Assembly (NCBI RefSeq): GCF_002217435.1
Contig: NZ_MUHF01000002.1
Coordinates: 271,451 to 335,450, forward strand
Length of the DNA: 64,000 nt
Source of the DNA: Flavobacterium reichenbachii
GTDB taxonomy: Bacteria > Bacteroidota > Bacteroidia > Flavobacteriales > Flavobacteriaceae
Direction of reading: 5' to 3'
The notes under the pieces were generated by a model. That model was not told where the DNA came from. It searched no databases and worked only from the letters and a program-made list of their open reading frames with translations. This document shows, piece by piece, positions 16,779-25,426 of this stretch (position 1 is its first letter; the number at the start of each line of letters is the position of its first letter). The position numbers and the translations under genes were made by a program.

Positions 16779-19409
16779 TTACTTTCCTATTTGAATAATC
16801 TGAGAAACTATATTGCTGTTTAGTGGTTTTTTTTCATCTGGCTGAGAACCTCCGATGGCTAGTTTAAGTTTTCCATCATATTGTTTAAGTTTTCCATCGG
16901 TCGTAACATACGAAAGATCGTCAGGAGAAAGGTTAAAAACAATTGTTTTGCTTTCGCCCGGTTTTAAGTGAAGTCGTTCAAATCCTTTTAAACTTTTTAA
17001 AGGTGTTTTTATAGATAAATCCTGATTGATTAGATACAATTGAGCAACTTCTTCCCCCTCAGTTTTGCCAGTATTTTTAATTCTTACTGAGACAGGAACA
17101 GATTCGTTTTTTTTAATTTTAGAAGGAATATTTAGCTGATCATATTTGAATGAAGTATAACTCAAGCCATATCCAAAACCATATAGAGGATCTCCCTTAA
17201 AATAACGATAGGTTTTGTTGTCCATACTGTAATCTACAAAAGCAGGTAAGTCTGAATCGCTTTTGTAAAAAGTTACAGGCAGTTTTCCTCCAGGATTATA
17301 ATCTCCAAAAAGAACATCAGTAACTGCAGTTCCTGCAGCTTGTCCTCCGTACCACGCATTGAGTATTGCGGGAACATTTTCTGCTTCCCACGGAATCGCT
17401 ATTGCACTTCCGGTCATCATCACAAAAACTACTGGTTTTCCTGAGTTTTTTAAAGCTTTCATCAGCTGTGTCTGAATCTCCGGAAGCAGAATCGAAGTTC
17501 TGTCACCGCCGGAGAAGCCAGTAAAGTTAACCGGCATTTCTTCGCCTTCAAGTTGTGGTGAGATTCCTCCAACAAAAATAAAAGCATCAGCATCTTTATT
17601 TCTTTCTACTAATTTTTTAAAATCAGTTTTTTCAAAATTGCCTGTATTTAATGTTACGTTTGCTTTTCCTTCTCCCTGCCAATATTCCAGCACCAGATTG
17701 TAAACCGTATTTTTTGAGGTGTTTAATTTAAAAGTTTTTTCTCCCCATCGATTTTTTTTCCATGCGTTAATAACTTCTTTTCCATTTACTAAAAAGCGGT
17801 ATCCGTCATCAGCATTGAGTTCAAAAGTAATCGAGCTGTCCTGAGATGCTGTAAAATTTGTGGTATAACGTGCCGAAAAATGGTTTGCTTTGATGTTTTT
17901 AACAACAGCTTCTCCTTCCTGCCAAAAGTTATTCACTTCTGATTCAGTTCTTACTGTCTCGGGATTTCCTGATAAATTTACATTATTGTAATATTCCGCT
18001 TTAAAACCCTGTTTTCCTTCATAAGAATATTGATTTTTAAGATTCTGATACACTAATAATGTATCATTGGTAAAGTTGATCGCTTTTTCATAAACTACTT
18101 CTGTACTGCTGCCAAGTTTTTCTTTAATGCCTTGCAAAACAGTAGTTAGTTTACTTGGAGTACCGTTATAATTTCCTAAAATCGAAATGGAATTATCAGC
18201 ATTAGGACCAAGAATCACAATCTTTTTCAGGTCTTTTTTTAGAGGCAGGATATTTTTTTCATTTCGAAGTAAAACAATTGATTGTCTGGCCATTTTTAAT
18301 GCATGCTGTTGATGTTCTGCACTTTCAAGAACAGAAGATGGCGTTTGGGCATATTTTACCATTGCCGGAGCATCGAACATTCCTAATCGGAAGCGGATCA
18401 TAAACAGACGTTTCACCGAAATATCAATTTGATCCTCACTGATTTTTTTGTTTTTTACAGCCTGAACCAAGGCTTTGTAAGCATCTGTACCGCAATCTAT
18501 ATCGGTTCCGTGAAAAACCGCATCTGCAGATGCTGATTCTGCATCGGGATGTGTTTTGTGATTTTTAAAAAAGTCATCAATCGCCCAGCAGTCGGACGTC
18601 ACATAACCGTCAAATTTCCATTGATTTCTTAAGATATCAGTCATAAGAATATCACTGGCACAGCAAGGCTGAGTTCTAAAAGCATTATAAGCGCACATGA
18701 CACCGGCTGTTTTAGATTCTGTTACCAACTTTTTAAAAGCAGGTAAATAAGTGTCCCAAAGTTCGTATGGAGTTACATCAACATCAAAAGTATGACGCAG
18801 CGATTCAGGCCCGCTGTGTACAGCATAATGTTTGGCACACGCAGCAGCTTTTAGATATTTAGGATCGTCTCCCTGTAAACCTTTAACAAAGGAATCTCCT
18901 AAAATACTTGTCAAATACGGATCTTCTCCATAAGTTTCCTGTCCGCGTCCCCAGCGCGGGTCTCGAAAAATATTGATATTTGGCGTCCAGTACGTTAATC
19001 CCAGATAACGCTCGTTTGTTCGGTTTAGCTCAACTGCTTTATTGTAAATTGCCCTTCCTTCCAGTGCCGAATAATCGGCCATTTTATAAAGTGAGTTTTT
19101 ATCAAATGTTGCAGCCATTGCAATTGCCTGAGGGTAAACGGTAGTTTTAAAAGGAGTTCTTGCTACGCCGTGCAATGTTTCATTCCACCAATCGTAAGCC
19201 GGAATTTCCAGTCTTGTAATTGCCGGAGAAGAATTGAGCATTTGCGATACTTTTTCTTCTAATGTTAAGCGTTTTACAAGATCATCAACTCGTTTTTCAA
19301 AACTTAAGTTTGGATCCTGAAATAAAAATTTTTCTTTTTTTTCTTTTTGACTATAACAGTAAACAGTAATTAACAGGACAATTAGGGAGGTTATTTTTTT
19401 TGATTTCAT
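16779..19409 (-). CDS. GH3 beta-xylosidase/glucosidase with inserted PA14 domain
   Basis: The 876-residue protein has a signal peptide (to about residue 20). A GH3 catalytic domain starts with YDWWNETLHGVAR at 72-84, a form common in GH3 xylan 1,4-beta-xylosidases. The nucleophile is Asp273 in VTSDCW. A PA14 domain (about 468-590, FKAEYYNN...LEYWQGEGKANVTL) is inserted in the second GH3 domain, and a fibronectin III-like domain ends the protein (about 770-860). It likely acts on xylo-oligosaccharides in the periplasm. It is transcribed away from the LacI-type gene. A LacI-type operator candidate at 19463-19474 lies 54 bases upstream of the ATG. Xylosidase versus glucosidase is inferred from motif and context. 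Confidence 0.9.
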   Translation of the reverse strand: MKSKKITSLIVLLITVYCYSQKEKKEKFLFQDPNLSFEKRVDDLVKRLTLEEKVSQMLNSSPAITRLEIPAYDWWNETLHGVARTPFKTTVYPQAIAMAATFDKNSLYKMADYSALEGRAIYNKAVELNRTNERYLGLTYWTPNINIFRDPRWGRGQETYGEDPYLTSILGDSFVKGLQGDDPKYLKAAACAKHYAVHSGPESLRHTFDVDVTPYELWDTYLPAFKKLVTESKTAGVMCAYNAFRTQPCCASDILMTDILRNQWKFDGYVTSDCWAIDDFFKNHKTHPDAESASADAVFHGTDIDCGTDAYKALVQAVKNKKISEDQIDISVKRLFMIRFRLGMFDAPAMVKYAQTPSSVLESAEHQQHALKMARQSIVLLRNEKNILPLKKDLKKIVILGPNADNSISILGNYNGTPSKLTTVLQGIKEKLGSSTEVVYEKAINFTNDTLLVYQNLKNQYSYEGKQGFKAEYYNNVNLSGNPETVRTESEVNNFWQEGEAVVKNIKANHFSARYTTNFTASQDSSITFELNADDGYRFLVNGKEVINAWKKNRWGEKTFKLNTSKNTVYNLVLEYWQGEGKANVTLNTGNFEKTDFKKLVERNKDADAFIFVGGISPQLEGEEMPVNFTGFSGGDRTSILLPEIQTQLMKALKNSGKPVVFVMMTGSAIAIPWEAENVPAILNAWYGGQAAGTAVTDVLFGDYNPGGKLPVTFYKSDSDLPAFVDYSMDNKTYRYFKGDPLYGFGYGLSYTSFKYDQLNIPSKIKKNESVPVSVRIKNTGKTEGEEVAQLYLINQDLSIKTPLKSLKGFERLHLKPGESKTIVFNLSPDDLSYVTTDGKLKQYDGKLKLAIGGSQPDEKKPLNSNIVSQIIQIGK

Positions 19410-19462
19410 AGGTTTTACATGATATTATTAAAAAGATCAATTTAGATTTACCAACACTTATA

Positions 19463-19474
19463 ACAACCGATTGT
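19463..19474. promoter_or_regulatory. Candidate LacI-type operator (site A), GH3 promoter
   Basis: ACAACCGATTGT, a near-perfect palindrome with central CG. Read on the minus strand, it is preceded by TTACTTTA and one C, the same register as sites B and D. It lies between GH3 and the divergent LacI gene. Confidence 0.75.
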
Positions 19475-19619
19475 GTAAAGTAATGATTTTTTTCTGAAAA
19501 TAAAAAATAAGTTTATTCGATTTAGTTCAATATCTGATTCTCACTTATACTAAATCTCTTAGAAATCAGCTATTATATAGTTAAAATAGCTACATTTACG
19601 CACTATAGTATTAAAACTC

Positions 19620-20651
19620 ATGGAAGAGCACAGACATGTAACGATTTATGATATTGCGGAGCGTTTGAATCTTGCAACATCAACAATTTCGAGGGCTTTA
19701 AAAGATCATCACAGCATAAGTGATAAGACAATAAAAAAAGTAAAGCAGACCGCTAAAGAAATGGGATTTGTTCCCAATACATTAGCAGCAGGTTTGCGTG
19801 GCAATAAATCCAGAACTATTGGAATTTTAATTCCAACAATCACACAGCCCTTTTTATCTTCTTTAATCAGCGGGATCGAAATCACGGCGCAAAAATCTGA
19901 TTATACTGTAATTATTATGCAATCTCATGATTCGTACGAGATGGAGGTAGATTTGGCTAAATCATTGTACAGTAATAGAGTAAGCGGTGTAATTTGTTCT
20001 CTGGCAATGGAGACAAAAGATACTTCTCATTTTCATCAGTTTTCCAATAATAATATTCCGCTTGTATTTGTAGACAGGGTTCCAAGAGATTATGATACTT
20101 TTAGAGTTGTAATCAATAATTATTTAGCGGGCTATAAAGCTACAAAACATCTAATAGAACAAGGTTGTAAAAGAATTGCGCATCTCACTGCCGGATCAGA
20201 ATTTGGTACTCTTTATAATGAAAGAAAGCGCGGTTATATGGATGCATTGGCAGAACACGATCTGGCAATTGAAGATGATCTGATTGTAGTTCTAAAACAT
20301 ATGACTTATGAAGAAGGAGTAAAGGCCTGTAATCAGTTATTTGACTTAAAAACACCGCCTGACGGACTTTTTGCTCCTGGAGATATTCTTGCGGTGAGTG
20401 CAGTCCAGACCGCCAAAAAAAGAGGTGTAAAAGTACCCGAAGAGCTTGCGGTCATTGGTTTTAATGACGATCCAATTTCAGAAATAATTGAGCCAAATAT
20501 TTCGACTATTACACATCCTGCAGAAAAAATGGGTAAAGCCGCGGCTGAATTGATTATAAAAAATCTAAAATCTGTTAAAGAAGAAGATGCGAAAGAAATT
20601 ACTTTTTTAAATACTCAGGTTGTAGTACGAGAATCTTCTAAGAGAATTTAA
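19620..20651 (+). CDS. LacI-family transcriptional regulator of the xylan locus
   Basis: The 343-residue protein has a LacI-type helix-turn-helix at about 6-52 (VTIYDIAERLNLATSTISRAL...IKKVKQTAKEMGFVPN) and a periplasmic-binding-protein-like effector domain (about 62-340, with SRTIGILIPTITQPFLSSLI and AVIGFNDDPISEIIEPNISTI). Such regulators bind 12-20 bp palindromes with a central CG and usually release on a sugar ligand. The motif ACAAYCGRTTGT, found at six places across the locus, is the natural candidate operator. The gene is divergent from GH3 and followed by its own strong terminator. A TACATTTA stretch at 19591-19598 may be its -7 box. The effector is probably a xylan- or uronate-derived sugar (inference). 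Confidence 0.92.
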   Translation: MEEHRHVTIYDIAERLNLATSTISRALKDHHSISDKTIKKVKQTAKEMGFVPNTLAAGLRGNKSRTIGILIPTITQPFLSSLISGIEITAQKSDYTVIIMQSHDSYEMEVDLAKSLYSNRVSGVICSLAMETKDTSHFHQFSNNNIPLVFVDRVPRDYDTFRVVINNYLAGYKATKHLIEQGCKRIAHLTAGSEFGTLYNERKRGYMDALAEHDLAIEDDLIVVLKHMTYEEGVKACNQLFDLKTPPDGLFAPGDILAVSAVQTAKKRGVKVPEELAVIGFNDDPISEIIEPNISTITHPAEKMGKAAAELIIKNLKSVKEEDAKEITFLNTQVVVRESSKRI

Positions 20652-20672
20652 CTTTATATAAAAATTCAAGCA

Positions 20673-20710
20673 AACCTGCTGATATTCTTGATATCAGCAG
20701 GTTTTTTTTG
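20673..20710 (+). terminator. Terminator of the LacI-type gene
   Basis: AACCTGCTGATAT and ATATCAGCAGGTT form a perfect 13-bp stem with a 5-base loop, followed by a run of eight or more T. Confidence 0.95.
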
Positions 20711-20813
20711 TTTAAAATGTATTTGAAAAATCCATTCGAAAAATATTTTTTTGTTATAAAAAGCGAACAATTGCCTTTTTTATTTTTTTATTCCTGAATT
20801 TTTGTATTTTAGC

Positions 20814-20825
20814 ACAACCGATTGC
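20814..20825. promoter_or_regulatory. Candidate LacI-type operator (site B), GH67 operon
   Basis: ACAACCGATTGC, one mismatch from the consensus. It follows TATTTTAG (20805-20812, 7 of 8 to TAnnTTTG) and one C, as at site D, and is 82 bases before the GH67 start. Confidence 0.7.
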
Positions 20826-20907
20826 AAGAGGCAAAATATTTTTAATAATTTATTTTTTAAATATATTTTTTGTTTAATGATCAGGTTTTAATACTAATAA
20901 ATGAATT

Positions 20908-23112
20908 ATGCTCAAATTAGAAAATCTCAAAGTATCTCAAATAATTCCATTTACCAATAAGAGTTATATCAGTTATCTAATTCTTTCAGTTTTAATTTCC
21001 TTTTCAGCTTCAGCTCAAAAAGATTATAAATTATGGCTGCAGTATAATGCAATAGTAAATTCTTCGATTGCTTTAGAATATAAAAACAATCTTAAGGGAA
21101 TTGTGGTATTAGGAAATTCTGAAACTATCAAAATAGCGAAGAAAGAACTCGAAACAGGTTTTTTGGAAATGTTAGGAAACGTTCCCGAAATCAAAACAGC
21201 TTTAAAAGGAGAGTATAATCTAATTGCAGGTTCTCAATCTAATTTGGATACAGAGCTAAAAAATAGTCTTCAATCAGATTTCCAAAAATTAAATGAAGAA
21301 GGTTTTATCATCAAATCGATTGCTGTTAAAAATAAAAAACAACTTATTATTACAGGAAAAAATGATATCGCTGTTTTGTATGGTGTTTTTAATTTTCTGA
21401 GAATCATGCAGACCAATAAAACGATAAAAAATCTAAATATTGCCGATTCTCCAAAAACGAACATTAGAATTTTAAATCATTGGGATAATCTGGACAGAAC
21501 AATTGAAAGAGGTTATGCCGGATTTTCTTTATGGAACTGGCAAAAACTTCCCGATTTTATCGATCAGCGTTATATAGATTATGCGAGAGCAAATGCTTCA
21601 GTCGGAATTAACGGAACAGTTTTGACAAATGTAAATGCCAATGCCTTGATTTTGACACCTCAATATTTAGAAAAAGTCGAAGCTCTGGCAAATGTCTTTA
21701 GACCATACGGAATAAAAGTTTATTTAACAGCAAGATTTTCGGCACCAATTGAAATTGGAAATCTGAAAACTGCCGATCCAAAAGATTCTGAAGTGATCAA
21801 GTGGTGGAAAAATAAAGCATCAGAAATTTACAAACGAATTCCTGATTTTGGCGGATTTTTGGTAAAAGCCAACTCAGAAGGCCAGCCCGGTCCTCAAAAT
21901 TACGGAAGAGATCACGTTGACGGCGCCAATATGCTTGCCGATGCGGTTGCGCCTTTTGGAGGTGTAATTATGTGGAGAGCTTTTGTATATTCTGAACATG
22001 ATGCAAATGATCGTGCCAAACAAGCTTATGCAGAATTTGAGCCTTATGACGGAAAATTTAAAGAAAATGTAATCGTTCAGGTTAAAAATGGAGCAATCGA
22101 TTTTCAGCCGAGAGAACCTTTTCATCCTTTATTTGGCGCAATGCCCAAAACGCCTTTGATGATAGAATTTCAAATCACACAGGAATATTTAGGGTTTAGT
22201 ACACATTTGGTTTTTCTTCCTAAACTATTTCAGGAGGTTTTAGAATCAGATACGTATAAAAAAGGAAAAGGTTCCACCGTGGCAAAAGTTATTGACGGGA
22301 CTTTGCACGGCAATAAGATTACAGGAATTGCAGGTGTTGCCAATATAGGAAATGATCTAAACTGGACTGGACATCCTTTTGCGCAGGCAAACTGGTACGG
22401 TTTCGGAAGACTGGCGTGGAATCCTTATTTAGATTCGGAAACTATTGCTGAGGAATGGCTGAAATGTACTTTTTCTAACGATGAAAATTTTATAAAACCG
22501 GTAAAAAACATGATGATTGAATCGCGTGAAGCTGTAGTTAATTACATGACACCGCTTGGACTTCATCATATTATGGACACAGGACATCACTATGGACCCG
22601 GACCTTGGGTTTCTAATTTGTCACGGCCAGAATGGAATCCGACTTATTATCATAAAGCAGATAAAAACGGAATTGGTTTTGATCGATCTGAGTCAGGTAC
22701 AAATGCTATTTTGCAATATGCACCAGAAGTAAAAGCTTTTTTTGGTAATTTAGAAACCTGTCCGGAGAAAGATTTATTGTGGTTTCATCACGTTTCCTGG
22801 GATTATAAATTAAAAAATGGAGAAACACTTTGGAACGGCATGGCATTGAAATATCAGGAAGGAGTTAATCAGGTAAAAGAAATGCAGCAGGTTTGGAAGA
22901 ATGCAGAAAAATACATTGACAGCGAACGTTTTAAAGAAGTAGAAATGTTATTGGAAATTCAATACAAAGAAGCAAAGTGGTGGCGTGATGCGTGTTTACT
23001 TTATTTTCAGCAGTTTTCTGGTAAAGATCTTCCGGCGGGCGTTGAGAAACCAGCACAAGCATTAGATTATTTTAAATCATTAAAATTCCCATTTGCACCG
23101 GGAAATGGATAA
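20908..23112 (+). CDS. GH67 alpha-glucuronidase
   Basis: GH67 enzymes remove (4-O-methyl-)glucuronic acid from the non-reducing end of aldouronic acids made from glucuronoxylan. The protein has 734 residues with a long n-region and a signal segment ending SFSASAQ (about residue 37), so it is probably periplasmic. Family landmarks are GFSLWNWQKLPDF, ANASVGINGTVLTNVNAN and NYGRDHVDGANMLA. Expected catalytic acids are visible: Glu324 in KANSEGQPGP, Asp398 in KNGAIDFQPREP, and a Glu in IEFQITQEYLG (420-430). It is the first gene of a run with the SDR, uxuA and GH10 genes, headed by operator site B. Confidence 0.95.
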   Translation: MLKLENLKVSQIIPFTNKSYISYLILSVLISFSASAQKDYKLWLQYNAIVNSSIALEYKNNLKGIVVLGNSETIKIAKKELETGFLEMLGNVPEIKTALKGEYNLIAGSQSNLDTELKNSLQSDFQKLNEEGFIIKSIAVKNKKQLIITGKNDIAVLYGVFNFLRIMQTNKTIKNLNIADSPKTNIRILNHWDNLDRTIERGYAGFSLWNWQKLPDFIDQRYIDYARANASVGINGTVLTNVNANALILTPQYLEKVEALANVFRPYGIKVYLTARFSAPIEIGNLKTADPKDSEVIKWWKNKASEIYKRIPDFGGFLVKANSEGQPGPQNYGRDHVDGANMLADAVAPFGGVIMWRAFVYSEHDANDRAKQAYAEFEPYDGKFKENVIVQVKNGAIDFQPREPFHPLFGAMPKTPLMIEFQITQEYLGFSTHLVFLPKLFQEVLESDTYKKGKGSTVAKVIDGTLHGNKITGIAGVANIGNDLNWTGHPFAQANWYGFGRLAWNPYLDSETIAEEWLKCTFSNDENFIKPVKNMMIESREAVVNYMTPLGLHHIMDTGHHYGPGPWVSNLSRPEWNPTYYHKADKNGIGFDRSESGTNAILQYAPEVKAFFGNLETCPEKDLLWFHHVSWDYKLKNGETLWNGMALKYQEGVNQVKEMQQVWKNAEKYIDSERFKEVEMLLEIQYKEAKWWRDACLLYFQQFSGKDLPAGVEKPAQALDYFKSLKFPFAPGNG

Positions 23113-23118
23113 ATTGTA

Positions 23119-23243
23119 ACGCGGATTAAACGGATTCGCTTTCGCGAAGACACTGAAAAAAAAGGATTTTTCCAATAAAAATAAAATAAAAAAAAACCGC
23201 GTAAATCCGCGTTTTCGCGACAGCGAATCCGTTTTATCCGCGT
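23119..23243. repeat. Long inverted repeat with GC-rich arms
   Basis: The left arm 23119-23148 (ACGCGGATTAAACGGATT, then CGCTTTCGCGAA) pairs with the right arm 23214-23243 almost completely. An extra partial copy, CCGCGTAAATCCGCG, sits just inside the right arm. The middle is A-rich. It fills the gap between GH67 and the SDR gene and looks like a dispersed element, not part of either gene. Confidence 0.7.
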
Positions 23244-23267
23244 ACGAATAAATATATTTTAAAAATT

Positions 23268-24005
23268 ATGAGCAGAAAAACAGCAATTGTAACCGGAGGA
23301 AATTCAGGTTTAGGATTTGCAACCGCAAAAAAACTTTGTGACAACGGAATCACAACGTACATTATCGGAAGATCAAAAGAAAAAACAGAAGAAGCTTGTG
23401 CAGAAATTGGTGAAAATGCCATTCCGGTAATATTCGACTTAAATGACCTCAAAGGAATTCCTGCAATGATTGAGAGCATTGCTCAAAAAAGTCCAATCGA
23501 TATTTTGGTAAACAATGCAGGAATTAATCTAAAAAAAGAGTTTTTGGATGTTACCGATGAAGATTTTTTATCTGTAATTCATACTAATCTTTTGAGTGTC
23601 TTTGCAGTAAGCAGAGAAGTCGTAAAAAATATGAAAGCCAATGGAAGCGGAAGTATTATCAATATCAGTTCGATGGCATCGCAATACGGAATTCCAAAAG
23701 TAATTGCCTATTCTTCAAGCAAAGGCGCAATAGAATCGATGACACGTGCTATGGCAGTTGAGCTGGCTCCAGCCGGAATCCGCGTAAATTGTATTGCACC
23801 GGGATTTATAAAAACAAAAATGTCTTCTACGGCACTCGACAACGATCCGGAAAGAAAGAATAAAGTGCTTTCCAGAACGCCAATGGGATTTTTAGGAGAA
23901 CCTTCGGATATTGCAGATGCAGTTTATTATTTCGCTTTAAGCGAATCAAAATATACTACTGGTACAGTTTTACCAGTTGACGGAGGTAACAGTATCGGAT
24001 TTTAA
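23268..24005 (+). CDS. SDR-family oxidoreductase, probable fructuronate reductase (D-mannonate oxidoreductase)
   Basis: The 245-residue protein is a classical short-chain dehydrogenase. The nucleotide-binding GGNSGLG loop is at about 10-16, NNAG at 82-85, catalytic Ser135 in INISS and Tyr148/Lys152 in YSSSK. The C-terminal VDGG is typical. No signal peptide is present, so it is cytoplasmic. It lies between GH67 and mannonate dehydratase. The step just before mannonate dehydratase is reduction of D-fructuronate to D-mannonate, and in some bacteria (for example the Bacillus YjmF type) an SDR does it. The specific activity is inferred from this context; the family is certain. Confidence 0.8.
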   Translation: MSRKTAIVTGGNSGLGFATAKKLCDNGITTYIIGRSKEKTEEACAEIGENAIPVIFDLNDLKGIPAMIESIAQKSPIDILVNNAGINLKKEFLDVTDEDFLSVIHTNLLSVFAVSREVVKNMKANGSGSIINISSMASQYGIPKVIAYSSSKGAIESMTRAMAVELAPAGIRVNCIAPGFIKTKMSSTALDNDPERKNKVLSRTPMGFLGEPSDIADAVYYFALSESKYTTGTVLPVDGGNSIGF

Positions 24006-24019
24006 TTTTTAAATATTTT

Positions 24020-24157
24020 AAACACATAGAAACATAGCTTTTTTTTTGTCTAAAGAGGCGTTACACTTGCATTAATACACATAGACTATGTGTTAGAAAC
24101 TCGTTTCTTTTGTTTAATCTTTTCAATTTAAATAAAAATCTATGTTTCTATGTGTTT
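24020..24157. repeat. Nested inverted repeats built on the ACACATAG motif
   Basis: A perfect 18-bp inverted repeat (AAACACATAGAAACATAG at 24020-24037 with its complement at 24140-24157) encloses a second palindrome, ACACATAG-a-CTATGTGT at 24077-24093, and AGAAAC-tc-GTTTCT at 24095-24108. It fills the SDR-uxuA gap. Its outer arm ends 15 bases before the uxuA start, so it lies in the leader of uxuA. Confidence 0.75.
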
Positions 24158-24172
24158 ATAAAAAATAGTAGT

Positions 24173-25345
24173 ATGATAAAAATGCAGCAAACCATGCGTT
24201 GGTTTGGACCTCAGGATAACGTAAAACTAATTGATATTATACAAGCCGGAGCCACAGGCGTTGTAACTTCTCTGCATCAGATTCCGGTTGGAGATGTCTG
24301 GACAATTGAAGATATTAAGGAAAGACAGCTGATGATTAAAAATGCAGGTCTGGAATGGACGGTTGTCGAGAGTCTTCCGGTTCATGAAGAAATCAAACGA
24401 GCTTCTGGTAATTATCTTCAATACATCGAAAATTATAAAATCAGTTTACAAAACCTGGCAGATTGCGGCATTAAAATTATTACGTATAATTTTATGCCGA
24501 TTCTGGATTGGGTAAGAACCCAGCATAATTTTGTCAATCAGGATGGGAGCAAAGCTTTATTGTACAATCAGGATGCTTTTACTTTTTTTGATGTGTTTTT
24601 GTTGAAAAGACCTAATTCAGAAAACGATTATTCGGATTCAGAAAAAGAAAGCGCTTTAAAGTTTGGCAGTCAATTGTCTGAAGAAGAAAAAGCACTGCTT
24701 TTTAAAAATGTTTTATTGGGATTGCCGGGAAGTAAAATCAACTTTACAGCAGAACAGATTTTATCTCTTTTAGATAATTATGCCAATATTAATAATGAAA
24801 AACTAAGAGAAAATCTGATTTATTTTTTAGCAGAAGTGGTTCCAATTGCAGAGAAAAACGAGCAAAAATTAGCCATTCATCCAGACGATCCGCCGTTTTC
24901 GGTTTTGGGTTTGCCAAGAATTGTTTCTACAGAGGCAGATCTAAAAAACATTTTTGAAGCAGTTCCTTCAACAGCAAACGGATTGTGTTACTGTACTGGA
25001 TCGCTAAGTGCAGACCCAAAAAATAATCTGGAAAAAATTATAGCTGATTATGGAAACCGAATTCACTTTTTACATCTTCGAAATACCATTCGCGAAAGCG
25101 AAACTATTTTTAGGGAATCGGAACATTTAAACGGCGATGTTAAAATGGAAAGAATTGTAGAGAAACTTCTTTTGTTGATGAATGAAACAAAAATAAGTCT
25201 GCCAATGCGTCCTGATCATGGTTTTCTGCATGCTGTAGAAGAAGTAAAGGAACTATATCCCGGTTATTCTCTCACGGGAAGATTAAAAGGTCTTGCCGAA
25301 TTACGAGGTTTAGAAATGGGAATTGTGTACAAATTAGATTTGTAA
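24173..25345 (+). CDS. uxuA: Mannonate dehydratase
   Basis: UxuA dehydrates D-mannonate to 2-keto-3-deoxygluconate, the last shared step of glucuronate breakdown before the KDG kinase. From the ATG at 24173 the protein is 390 residues; an in-frame ATG at 24110 lies inside the upstream repeat and gives an unlikely N-terminus. Landmarks include MRWFGPQDNVKLIDIIQAGATGVVTSLHQIP at the start, the metal-ligand region AIHPDDPPFSVLGLPRIV, the segment NGLCYCTGSL, then FLHLRN and MRPDHGF near the end. It is cytoplasmic and lies between the SDR and GH10 genes. Confidence 0.96.
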   Translation: MIKMQQTMRWFGPQDNVKLIDIIQAGATGVVTSLHQIPVGDVWTIEDIKERQLMIKNAGLEWTVVESLPVHEEIKRASGNYLQYIENYKISLQNLADCGIKIITYNFMPILDWVRTQHNFVNQDGSKALLYNQDAFTFFDVFLLKRPNSENDYSDSEKESALKFGSQLSEEEKALLFKNVLLGLPGSKINFTAEQILSLLDNYANINNEKLRENLIYFLAEVVPIAEKNEQKLAIHPDDPPFSVLGLPRIVSTEADLKNIFEAVPSTANGLCYCTGSLSADPKNNLEKIIADYGNRIHFLHLRNTIRESETIFRESEHLNGDVKMERIVEKLLLLMNETKISLPMRPDHGFLHAVEEVKELYPGYSLTGRLKGLAELRGLEMGIVYKLDL

Positions 25346-25357
25346 TTATACGGGATT

Positions 25358-25387
25358 AGACCTTAGGTTTTAAAACCTGTCAGGTCT
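25358..25387. repeat. Imperfect palindrome downstream of uxuA
   Basis: AGACCTTAGGTTTTAAAACC is followed by TGTCAGGTCT. The outer and inner arms pair with a few mismatches. It resembles the perfect palindrome at 668-700 (shared GGTTTT-AAAACCTG core) and could weaken transcription into the GH10 gene. Confidence 0.55.
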
Positions 25388-25426
25388 CTGTAAGAAGAAA
25401 AACTATTAACTATTAAACCAAAAGAT

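Noticed and set aside
24110..24172. Longer N-terminus for mannonate dehydratase
   Set aside because: The extra codons lie in the ACACATAG repeat and do not match the family start; the ATG at 24173 gives the expected MIKMQQTMRWFGPQD start.
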